Of a stretch of 7,074 bases of DNA, positions 1-5,597 are shown piece by piece. The position numbers were made by a program, and so were the translations under genes. Within the stretch, counting starts at the first letter, position 1. Each line of letters opens with the position of its first letter. This stretch comes from Mariprofundus sp. (GTDB lineage: Bacteria > Pseudomonadota > Zetaproteobacteria > Mariprofundales > Mariprofundaceae), in the NCBI GenBank assembly GCA_015485035.1, contig WFUI01000166.1, forward strand, positions 1 to 7,074, given 5' to 3'. A model generated the notes under the pieces. It did not search any database. It was not told the origin of the DNA and saw only the letters and a program-made list of their open reading frames with translations.

Positions 1-71
1 GCCAGCAACAGCAATAACACCACAGACGCGCGCCCCGCCAGCACGGAAACCGAAAACTGACGCCGAATCAC
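1..71 (-). CDS. gspD: Type II secretion outer-membrane secretin GspD, N-terminal fragment (partial)
   Basis: Only the first 23 codons lie in the window; the gene continues beyond position 1. A GTG start at 71-69 follows the gspC-like stop (TAG at 75-73) after a single base, with a GGGA sequence 9 nt upstream. The predicted peptide begins MIRRQFSVSVLAG and runs into a hydrophobic stretch (VVLLLLL). A basic n-region plus h-region is what a Sec signal peptide looks like, as expected for an exported secretin subunit. No diagnostic secretin domain is visible. The identification rests on the signal peptide and on position after gspM and the gspC-like gene, where xps-type clusters carry the secretin gene. 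GspD would form the outer-membrane channel that the GspC-like protein contacts in the periplasm. A TTG at 86-84 in the same frame is an alternative start. Another exported protein cannot be excluded. Confidence 0.65.
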   Translation of the reverse strand, partial: MIRRQFSVSVLAGRASVVLLLLL

Positions 72-72
72 G

Positions 73-534
73 CTATTTTTTCCCAAACAGAAAAACATTG
101 TGTTGCTCCCCATCCTTTTCCACCACGACATGATCAGCCTGAATTTCAGCAACCATAGCCTGATCTGGCAATGTTTCACCCTCTTTCCATGCTTTCAGCG
201 GCTGGTCACCACAGGCAAACATCGCCAGTGGCTGATAAACCTGGCCATAGTAGATGCCCTTCAGACGGCAATCCACAGCCTCGACCCCCTTTCCGTCAGC
301 CGCCGATGCCGTGCCATGCTGCCGGTTTTCGCCCCGATCAGAATTCCACAGATAGGCACCAATGATATCCTGCATCAGGCTGGCATCAGGCGGTTCAACA
401 GCAGCAGGCAGTGCCGGTGGCAATATGGCCTCGACACTGTTGCCTACCTGCAAATGCCAGGCATCCACAACCGAATCGGATAGCATCAGCAGCAGGGCCA
501 GTATAAAAATCAGTTTTTCTCTCAGCCTCTTCAT
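73..534 (-). CDS. Short GspC/XpsN-like inner-membrane protein with HR domain
   Basis: The 153-residue product has a short basic N-terminus (MKRLREK), one hydrophobic segment at about residues 8-19 extending to about 25, a proline/alanine-rich linker (about 38-50), and a C-terminal region (about 86-151) resembling the homology region (HR) of GspC. That resemblance includes a first strand LKGIYYG, the KEGETLP turn typical of HR domains, and an ADHVVVEKDGE strand-turn. GspC proteins link the inner-membrane platform to the secretin through the HR domain. The position between gspM and gspD matches xpsN of Xanthomonas, which is regarded as the GspC equivalent. The protein is about half the usual GspC length and ends at the HR domain, with no PDZ or coiled-coil domain. 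Cys89 and Cys108 flank the first HR strands and could form a periplasmic disulfide. The ATG at 534 overlaps the gspM stop by 4 nt (ATGA). A PilP-like assignment is a weaker alternative. Confidence 0.75.
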   Translation of the reverse strand: MKRLREKLIFILALLLMLSDSVVDAWHLQVGNSVEAILPPALPAAVEPPDASLMQDIIGAYLWNSDRGENRQHGTASAADGKGVEAVDCRLKGIYYGQVYQPLAMFACGDQPLKAWKEGETLPDQAMVAEIQADHVVVEKDGEQHNVFLFGKK

Positions 535-1154
535 GGCTGCAGCTGACCGCCCTGCAATCGATAGCCACGAATACCCAGCATCAGCAATACCGTTGTTTCC
601 CCCCGCGAGGATACGGTACCGGCACCCGGCGCAGGGGCAATATACAAAGAATCAATGGTGAGTAAACGGGGAAAACGTACCAGCGCATCAACCAGCGCCA
701 GTGCATCAGTCAGCTTTCCCTGCATATTCAAATCCACCCCGATCGCTTCACCCAGACCGGCAACAGGTTCGCTGTCTCTGAGATGCTGGCTTTTCACCGT
801 CATATGAAATGATGCAGCCTGCTTCCGCACCAGTGCTGTCAATTTACTCTGGGCAACGGCATAGCTGTCCCCATCGATAAACAGTGGCCCAACCGCTTTT
901 ATAGCCTCGCCGAAATCCTGTTCGGCATTGATCCAGGTTTCAGCTACCTGCTGCATGGCAACCATCCGCTCCACCTTGCTGATCCGGTTGCTCAGAGCAT
1001 CAAAGCGCTCGCTCCGCCATACCAAAAATGGCTCCACCATGGCGAACCACAGGATGATCAGTGCAATCAGCAACACCCCCCAGCGCACGACAGGGGACAC
1101 TGCATCTCCCCGCATAGCAAACTGCTCCGATATCTTGTTGAGTAATTCAAGCAT
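531..1154 (-). CDS. gspM: Type II secretion inner-membrane platform protein GspM
   Basis: With the start at 1154 the product has 207 residues, a normal size for GspM. A short cytoplasmic N-terminus is followed by one transmembrane helix at about residues 23-41 (WGVLLIALIILWFAMVEPF). A probable coiled-coil stalk spans about 45-80, and a periplasmic domain runs from about 95 to 200 with the alternating strand/helix pattern of the GspM/PilO ferredoxin-like fold. GspM partners GspL in the inner membrane and stabilises it. I chose ATG 1154 because GGAA lies about 7 nt upstream and the resulting protein fits the family. It overlaps the end of gspL by 8 nt. ATG 1166 is possible. The frame stays open to ATG 1274, but that extension is cysteine-rich and lies inside gspL, so it is probably not translated. 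The 3' end overlaps the next gene by 4 nt. Confidence 0.9.
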   Translation of the reverse strand: MLELLNKISEQFAMRGDAVSPVVRWGVLLIALIILWFAMVEPFLVWRSERFDALSNRISKVERMVAMQQVAETWINAEQDFGEAIKAVGPLFIDGDSYAVAQSKLTALVRKQAASFHMTVKSQHLRDSEPVAGLGEAIGVDLNMQGKLTDALALVDALVRFPRLLTIDSLYIAPAPGAGTVSSRGETTVLLMLGIRGYRLQGGQLQP

Positions 1155-2451
1155 CGCTGTTTCCATTGCCTGAATCAACACCGGACAAATGATCGCCCAT
1201 GGCATCAGGCATATCGAAAAACATCCGCAACTGGAACTGTTCCAGCCCAGTTTCGACATCCGGGCGAATATCATTCAGCAATTCCACAGTGCGAACGCCT
1301 TCAATATTCTCCAGCAACACCAGCAGACGGGAAACATTATGTCCCTTGCCACGCAAATCCACCCACTCTCCTTTCATGCGGAACATTTCAATCCAAACAT
1401 CATCAGGAAGCACGTCGGCGAGAGCCGCCAACTGCTTTAACGGCATGCTTTGCCGCAATTGAAGATGCCGAATGATATTCAACTGTCCTTGCATCCGTTC
1501 AACATTTTCCCGCGCCTGCAACACCTCCTGCAGCTCTCCCCGTGTCTGACCGACCAGATCATCAATTGCATCACTGCGCAAATTCAGCATCAGCATTTGG
1601 GAGAGCATCCAGACCGCCACCAGGGCAGCCATGGCCGCCAGCGGTTTTTTCCAGCTCAGTGGGTCGCTCCAGTCCCGGATCCCAGGCCTTCTGGCGCGGC
1701 TCAATATACTGTAGCGGGGCAAACCGGGCTCGACATATTGCAAGCGGCAATCCGGGGGCAACCAGACGGGTTCGATTTCCGAATCAAAACACAATGCCGT
1801 TACAGCACGGTTCGCCACAGTCCCCTGATTACGCCAGAAACGACTGGCTTCCCCGGCACTGCCCGGATACGACAAGTCCACCGGAAAGCCATGTTCGTCA
1901 AGCATCACAAATGCTTGCCCCCCCCCTGTGGCAACGATCAGCAGGGTATGTTCTGATACCCGTGCCAGTGCGACATGCCAGGCCGTCTCAGGCATCAAAT
2001 GCGTACAGGACAGCTGTGCAGGCAGCGCCGAAAAAAGCTGCTCCGATACGCGTGCAGGCCATACCCACACCGCCACATGCCAGTGTTCACCATGGCGCTG
2101 GGAACAGGCGAACCAGTCCATCTGTACTTTATCCGGGCCTGCGCAGGGAAAGGGCACCCATTGTTCAAAGTCCAGTTCAATCGCCTCATCCAGTTCTTCT
2201 GCCGAAATCAGCTCGACCGGGAAACTGCGATGCTTAAAGCTGCAATGGTGATCCTCAACCAATACAACGGTATGTGAAAGCGGGGTGTGTTCCGGCAGAT
2301 CAGCCTCAGACCTTGCAACCCAACCACCGGTATCAAAATACCGGTATGGCGAACCCTCCTTTCGTGATACAAAGGCATCAGACGGAAAGACACAGACCAG
2401 AGGAATCCATTCGATCAGTTTGCTCCGCAGCCCCCTGCCCATTCGCTTCAT
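1147..2451 (-). CDS. gspL: Type II secretion inner-membrane platform protein GspL
   Basis: The 434-residue product (from ATG 2451) is a bitopic GspL. Residues 1 to about 265 form the cytoplasmic actin-like (ASKHA/PilM-like) domain that recruits the ATPase GspE, including an ELDFEQWVPFP segment typical of PilM/GspL proteins. One transmembrane helix lies at about 270-289 (LAAMAALVAVWMLSQMLML). It is followed by a coiled-coil-prone stretch (about 295-330) and a periplasmic PilN-like ferredoxin fold (about 336-415). The start is uncertain. ATG 2451 lies 4 nt after the gspK stop with GTGGAT upstream. ATG 2469 has no good ribosome-binding site. ATG 2499 has AGAG at 6 nt but would overlap gspK by 44 nt and add 16 residues. 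Codons 176-178 are three consecutive GGG, giving a nine-G run in the coding strand. The 3' end overlaps gspM by 8 nt. Confidence 0.9.
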   Translation of the reverse strand: MKRMGRGLRSKLIEWIPLVCVFPSDAFVSRKEGSPYRYFDTGGWVARSEADLPEHTPLSHTVVLVEDHHCSFKHRSFPVELISAEELDEAIELDFEQWVPFPCAGPDKVQMDWFACSQRHGEHWHVAVWVWPARVSEQLFSALPAQLSCTHLMPETAWHVALARVSEHTLLIVATGGGQAFVMLDEHGFPVDLSYPGSAGEASRFWRNQGTVANRAVTALCFDSEIEPVWLPPDCRLQYVEPGLPRYSILSRARRPGIRDWSDPLSWKKPLAAMAALVAVWMLSQMLMLNLRSDAIDDLVGQTRGELQEVLQARENVERMQGQLNIIRHLQLRQSMPLKQLAALADVLPDDVWIEMFRMKGEWVDLRGKGHNVSRLLVLLENIEGVRTVELLNDIRPDVETGLEQFQLRMFFDMPDAMGDHLSGVDSGNGNSDA

Positions 2452-2455
2452 CACA

Positions 2456-3403
2456 TTATCCACGCTCATGGTCCGGATACTGCCATAGCATGATACCATA
2501 CGGTACTCTGCCGGCCGGCTGCAGTTTGACCTCCATCCTTAAACCCGCCCCGGCCTCACTCCCGGCCTCATGTAAATGAATCCTGAAGCGATACCCGTGC
2601 CTGAATGGATCCACATCCTGAAATAACGGATTGCTCCCTGTCATCTGTCTGATCTTATCCCATTGCCGCGCATTGCGCAGAGCAACCATTCGAGCCGCCC
2701 GAATCGAAGATATATTTAAAACAGGTGCGATCAGTACCGCCGGTGCCGTTGCCAGATTAAAGTATCCCTCGCCCCCAGCCATGAGCAGATCACGCAAGCC
2801 GGGACGATCCGGGCCACCATTAAAGATTTCAGGTGTAAATCCGGGCACATCCAACAGCTCATCGATTGTTCGAATCGGAGCATTACGAGGGATCATCGGC
2901 AAACCTTTTGCCAAATAGTCGGACATTTCCCCGCCCCCGTGTGTGATACGCTGATCACTGTCAATCCAGTCTTCCAGACGTGCTGACAATGTCGCTGCCA
3001 CCTGCTGATAACCCAGGTTCTCAAGCAGGCGCTGAAATGTCTGCTGATGGTAAAAAGCCAGACCGAGCAGGCCGGCGGCATCCTGAACCCGAACTTCAAT
3101 ACCTTTGTACAGGAATGGCTCCCCATTGATCGGAAGACTGATATCTCCGTTCGAAACGGTCTGCATCCCATAATCACCGGTCAACAGCTGATATATCACC
3201 CATTGCGCCGCACTGCGAAGACGAACTTCACGTTCGGCAATCTGTTTCTGCGCACTCACTGTACGCACGCCATCACGCGCCATTTGACTTAAGCCCAGCG
3301 ACAGCACAGTCAGAAGTGCAAGCACGATCAGCGCCAGAGGCAATACAAAGCCACGCTCCCGCCTTCCCTGATAACACACCCCGTTAAAGTGTTTCAAGCT
3401 CAT
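2456..3403 (-). CDS. gspK: Minor pseudopilin GspK (type II secretion tip component)
   Basis: The product is 315 residues, the usual GspK length and much longer than the other pseudopilins. A basic leader ends in RRERG, and prepilin peptidase would cut after Gly18 before FVLPLALIVLALL. Mature position 5 is Leu, not Glu; loss of Glu5 is a known hallmark of GspK and fits a subunit capping the pseudopilus tip. The body contains the conserved stretch LEDWIDSDQ followed by a glycine-rich turn and APIRTIDELLDVPGF, typical of the inserted alpha-helical domain of GspK. GspK is known to form a tip complex with GspI and GspJ, encoded immediately upstream here. ATG 3403 overlaps the end of gspJ by 20 nt and has no clear Shine-Dalgarno, so coupling to gspJ translation is likely. 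GTG 3379 would give a shorter 10-residue leader and is an alternative start. Confidence 0.93.
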   Translation of the reverse strand: MSLKHFNGVCYQGRRERGFVLPLALIVLALLTVLSLGLSQMARDGVRTVSAQKQIAEREVRLRSAAQWVIYQLLTGDYGMQTVSNGDISLPINGEPFLYKGIEVRVQDAAGLLGLAFYHQQTFQRLLENLGYQQVAATLSARLEDWIDSDQRITHGGGEMSDYLAKGLPMIPRNAPIRTIDELLDVPGFTPEIFNGGPDRPGLRDLLMAGGEGYFNLATAPAVLIAPVLNISSIRAARMVALRNARQWDKIRQMTGSNPLFQDVDPFRHGYRFRIHLHEAGSEAGAGLRMEVKLQPAGRVPYGIMLWQYPDHERG

Positions 3404-4088
3404 AGGCTGTCATGGGCCAGGCATTTGCCACCTGAGGCAAGGCAAACAGCCATTCATGTTTCATATGATTCCGATCGGTAAACCGGATGGATACCCTGCG
3501 GGGCATGCGCCATAATTTATAGCTGTCATAGACAGCCATCCATTCCGGCTCATTACGGTAACGCAACTTTTCCTCCTCACTCATGTTTTTCCGTGCAATC
3601 GATGCCGGTGCCGGATTGGAGGGTGCCTGGAATGTCAGCTCAACCCATGACAGCCCTTCCATCAACGGTATCCATGAATCCGGCCAGATAATGCCGCGAC
3701 CGGGATCACCATACCGATTGCCCTCACGGTATTCGATAGCCCATGTTCCATCATGATTCACAGCCCTGAATGCAACCGGTCGAACATGGCCGGGCATATC
3801 AAGCATGGGTGATGCTGTCATCAGCCGCATGGATGTTTTATCACCGAAAAAATAGGGGGCCGACAGTCCGACAGTATAAGTATAATCGGCAACCACACTC
3901 TGCGCGAACAGGGTATCCAGCAAATGATAGCGCAACTCCATGCGTTGCCACTGTTTGCTCTGGTGTTGCGATTTCTGCCACAGATTCAAGCCCTGCTGAT
4001 AGCCCAACATTAGTACGGCCATCAGGGACGAGAAAATCGCCATGGCAATCAGCATCTCAATCAGTGTAAAGCCGCGTTGATATTTCAT
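3384..4088 (-). CDS. gspJ: Minor pseudopilin GspJ
   Basis: The 234-residue product begins MKYQRGFTLIEMLIAMAIF, a textbook class III prepilin signal. Cleavage is expected after Gly6, with Phe at mature position 1 and Glu at position 5, followed by a hydrophobic helix. The length, the position between gspI and gspK, and the long beta-rich C-terminal domain with WPDSWIPLMEGLSWVEL identify GspJ. GspI, J and K form the tip of the pseudopilus and may initiate its assembly. The gene overlaps gspI by 4 nt (ATGA) at its start and gspK by 20 nt at its end. A GGAA lies about 9-10 nt upstream of the start, so ribosome recruitment is partly independent. Nothing is broken or missing. Confidence 0.93.
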   Translation of the reverse strand: MKYQRGFTLIEMLIAMAIFSSLMAVLMLGYQQGLNLWQKSQHQSKQWQRMELRYHLLDTLFAQSVVADYTYTVGLSAPYFFGDKTSMRLMTASPMLDMPGHVRPVAFRAVNHDGTWAIEYREGNRYGDPGRGIIWPDSWIPLMEGLSWVELTFQAPSNPAPASIARKNMSEEEKLRYRNEPEWMAVYDSYKLWRMPRRVSIRFTDRNHMKHEWLFALPQVANAWPMTAYELETL

Positions 4089-4480
4089 GATTTGTTTTTC
4101 CAGCCCAGCCGTGAAATCACCATCTGTTTGCTCTTACCCCAGGCATCCAGTTCGACAGTGATGCGAAACAGCGCAAACAGACGGTTCGGCATAATATCAC
4201 GGTCATAGAACACTCGAAACGGCTCGATTCTTACCGCATGCCAACGGTATACAATCCCTTCGACGTTGCCTTCGCCGTCTTTCTGCAAAGCAGGGTTAAT
4301 ATCCATCAACTGCCGCTCAATGGTACGCTGAGCCGATATATAATGTGCTGTCCGACCCGCTTTTTTTGTCTGACTCAGACCGGAGCCGAATAACTGCAAC
4401 AACACACCCAGCGAAGCCATAATAATGGCCGATGCAATGAGCACCTCAACCAGCGTGAAACCACCCTGCTGATGCTTCAT
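4085..4480 (-). CDS. gspI: Minor pseudopilin GspI
   Basis: The 131-residue product begins MKHQQGGFTLVEVLIASAII. Prepilin peptidase should cleave after Gly7 to leave Phe1 and Glu5. The hydrophobic helix is followed by a small globular domain with the GspI-like segment SAQRTIERQ, where minor pseudopilins usually carry a helix of the type A-x-x-x-A-E-N/R. Size and gene order (H-I-J) support GspI, which scaffolds the I-J-K tip complex. The ATG at 4480 overlaps the gspH stop by 4 nt, and the upstream bases lack a good Shine-Dalgarno, which suggests coupling to gspH. The gene contains a seven-A run on its coding strand (T7 at about 4361-4367 on the plus strand), with the reading frame intact. Confidence 0.9.
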   Translation of the reverse strand: MKHQQGGFTLVEVLIASAIIMASLGVLLQLFGSGLSQTKKAGRTAHYISAQRTIERQLMDINPALQKDGEGNVEGIVYRWHAVRIEPFRVFYDRDIMPNRLFALFRITVELDAWGKSKQMVISRLGWKNKS

Positions 4481-4875
4481 AAACGATGAATCTCAATATG
4501 CCCGTCAAATGGTTGAAGAACCAGCTGCCATTGTTTTCCCGAAGGTGAACGAAACTCAAAACTGCCACCATTGGTCGCACCGGTTGAAAGCAGCCGTAAC
4601 GGAGTCGACTTTTGCAACAGCCACCCGTCAGGCAATGCAGGCAGCTGTGTATTTTCATTGATCGAAGATTCGGAAACTGCGGCTATTTCAAGGCCGTGGC
4701 CGGAATGCAACACATCCAGCCGAAGTGCCTGTAATGAGCTGGCGAAATTCTGAATGACCTCCCGTTCCTGCGCTTTGGCATACAACGTCCATAGCTGCGG
4801 CCCTGCAAATGATGCAGCCATGCCGATAATGACCAAAACCACCAGCAACTCCAGCAATGTAAAGCCCTTGTGCAT
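4477..4875 (-). CDS. gspH: Minor pseudopilin GspH
   Basis: The 132-residue product begins MHKGFTLLELLVVLVIIGMA. The prepilin signal is exceptionally short: cleavage after Gly4 leaves a four-residue leader with one lysine, then Phe1 and Glu5. The remainder is a small beta-rich domain with FEFRSPSGKQW near the C-terminus, a segment common in GspH/FimT proteins. GspH is a minor pseudopilin thought to join the I-J-K tip to the GspG shaft. The ATG at 4875 directly follows a TAA (4878-4876) that ends a 28-codon upstream ORF in the same frame. A weak AGG lies 7 nt before the start. The stop overlaps gspI by 4 nt. Assignment as GspH is firm from order and size, although pseudopilins of this size resemble one another outside the N-terminus. 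Confidence 0.9.
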   Translation of the reverse strand: MHKGFTLLELLVVLVIIGMAASFAGPQLWTLYAKAQEREVIQNFASSLQALRLDVLHSGHGLEIAAVSESSINENTQLPALPDGWLLQKSTPLRLLSTGATNGGSFEFRSPSGKQWQLVLQPFDGHIEIHRL

Positions 4876-4962
4876 TTAATTGCCTAATCCCTCTCCGTCA
4901 AACTCAAACCATAGCCACTGATTGCAGGCCCCCACTGACCAGGTATCTGTAACCAAATTCAT
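4876..4962 (-). CDS. Possible 28-residue ORF abutting gspH
   Basis: An ATG at 4962 opens a 28-codon frame ending in TAA at 4878-4876, immediately followed by the gspH ATG in the same frame. An AGGA sequence sits 8 nt upstream, a better ribosome-binding site than gspH itself has. The peptide begins MNLVTDTWSVGACNQWLWF and ends DGEGLGN. It has three tryptophans, one cysteine, net negative charge and no transmembrane segment or signal. I do not recognise it. The exact stop-start junction suggests it could couple gspH translation to ribosomes loaded upstream, or it may be an unexpressed accidental ORF. A TAA immediately upstream rules out extension. It occupies most of the 142-nt gspG-gspH gap. 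Confidence 0.35.
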   Translation of the reverse strand: MNLVTDTWSVGACNQWLWFEFDGEGLGN

Positions 4963-4991
4963 TTACTTATTCCTGCCGGCTCGTGTTATCC

Positions 4992-5030
4992 GGGGCCTGT
5001 TTTATGCACTTATTAAATTAAAACAGCCCC
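4992..5030 (-). other. Hairpin-forming inverted repeat at the gspG stop
   Basis: On the transcribed (minus) sense the sequence GGGGCTGTTTT pairs with AAAACAGGCCCC: 11 base pairs with one bulged base and a 16-nt A/T-rich loop. The arms are 5030-5020 and 5003-4992, and the gspG stop codon (5020-5018) lies at the top of the stem. The RNA would read into a stable hairpin as gspG ends. No U-run follows, so it is not a canonical intrinsic terminator on either strand. A 3' stabiliser or RNA-processing structure that keeps gspG mRNA more abundant than the downstream minor pseudopilin genes is the most natural reading, but that is inference. Confidence 0.6.
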
Positions 5031-5434
5031 TGATCCTGATCCTCGTTGTCGCCTCCTTTCTTGCCATCGCGACCCAGCGTATAGAGGGCATAGGGATTGT
5101 CCTTGCCGGGAACCTTATAGTGATACGGATAATCCCACGGGTCGTTAGGTACAGGTTTGGACAGATATGGGCCATCCCAATGCTTAACCCCGGAAGGTGC
5201 CTTGCGCAAAGCAGCCAAACCCTGCTCGGTGGTCGGGAAACGACCTACATCCAGTCGATAGGTATCCAGTGCCGAGGAGAGCAACTCAATCTGGGCTGCT
5301 GCTACCTTGATTTGGGATGAACCCACTTTCTGGAACAGTTTCGGCCCAACAAGCGTTGCCAGCAAAGTGATAATCACCAGTACCACCAGCATCTCAATCA
5401 ATGTGAAGCCCTTTTCTCTCTGTTTACCTTCCAT
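5018..5434 (-). CDS. gspG: Major pseudopilin GspG
   Basis: The 138-residue product carries a class III prepilin signal, MEGKQREKG followed by FTLIEMLVVLVII. Cleavage after Gly9 gives a 129-residue mature protein with Phe1 and Glu5. The body holds hallmark GspG features: TYRLDVGRFPTTEQGLAAL, then DGPYLSKPVPNDPWDYPY, and a C-terminal acidic loop LGRDGKKGGDNEDQD (about residues 120-134) corresponding to the calcium-binding site of GspG. GspG is the main subunit of the pseudopilus that pushes folded substrates through the secretin. The ATG at 5434 has AGAGG 5 nt upstream, the best ribosome-binding site in the window, consistent with high expression. Flanking gaps of 163 nt upstream and 142 nt downstream set it apart from the compact genes around it, and a hairpin marks its end. 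Confidence 0.97.
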   Translation of the reverse strand: MEGKQREKGFTLIEMLVVLVIITLLATLVGPKLFQKVGSSQIKVAAAQIELLSSALDTYRLDVGRFPTTEQGLAALRKAPSGVKHWDGPYLSKPVPNDPWDYPYHYKVPGKDNPYALYTLGRDGKKGGDNEDQDQGLF

Positions 5435-5528
5435 TCCAACCTCTGTTACTTAAATTACAATCCTTTCGTCCAAAAACTCTAGCTGCTGATTTCACGAATG
5501 AACACTGATTAAAACCTTCATCGTTCAT
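5424..5528 (-). CDS. Possible 34-residue leader ORF overlapping the gspG start
   Basis: An ATG at 5528 opens a 34-codon frame (MNDEGFNQCSFVK...) whose TAA at 5426-5424 lies inside gspG, overlapping its start by 11 nt in a different frame. AAGGA precedes the ATG but only 3 nt away, which is closer than optimal. The peptide has no recognisable domain, signal or membrane segment, contains two cysteines and is basic toward its end. It could be a regulatory upstream ORF for gspG or simply chance in an A/T-richer leader. The strong independent ribosome-binding site of gspG argues that coupling is not required. Confidence 0.15.
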   Translation of the reverse strand: MNDEGFNQCSFVKSAARVFGRKDCNLSNRGWNGR

Positions 5529-5597
5529 TTATCCTTTGACTGCCGACCGGCTGGCGGAAGCTGAGTATCACAGGATCAGTTATCAATCAATTAAGTT
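5435..5597 (-). other. gspF-gspG intergenic leader
   Basis: This 163-nt gap is the longest in the window and is richer in A and T than the surrounding genes. It precedes the gene expected to need the highest expression. It contains the AGAGG ribosome-binding site of gspG, a 7-bp inverted repeat (AATGAAC at 5497-5503 and GTTCATT at 5523-5529, 19 nt apart), and a weak promoter-like pair on the minus strand: TTGATT at 5590-5585 and TGTGATACT at 5572-5564. The latter resembles an extended -10, but the spacing between the hexamers is only 15 nt. An internal gspG promoter is plausible but not demonstrated. No terminator is visible. Confidence 0.35.

Noticed and set aside
1155..1274. N-terminal extension of gspM to ATG 1274
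   Set aside because: It would overlap gspL by over 100 nt and add a cysteine-rich segment unlike GspM. ATG 1154 has a better-placed GGAA and gives the normal family length.
1450..1956. Plus-strand open frame of about 168 codons opposite gspL
   Set aside because: It overlaps another antisense frame as well as gspL, and shows no domain, membrane segment or plausible gene context.
1542..2237. Long plus-strand open frame (about 231 codons) antisense to gspL
   Set aside because: Its translation is rich in Pro, Ser, Arg and His with no recognisable domain, and it lies wholly opposite a well-supported GspL. This is the usual shadow of a coding strand.
4992..5030. Intrinsic terminator after gspG
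   Set aside because: The stem is good, but no U-run follows on either strand and the operon clearly continues into gspH, so I call it only a hairpin.
4922..5320. Plus-strand open frame of 132 codons with hydrophobic stretches, opposite gspG
   Set aside because: Its hydrophobic and glycine-rich content follows from reading the complement of conserved GspG codons. GspG itself is unambiguous.
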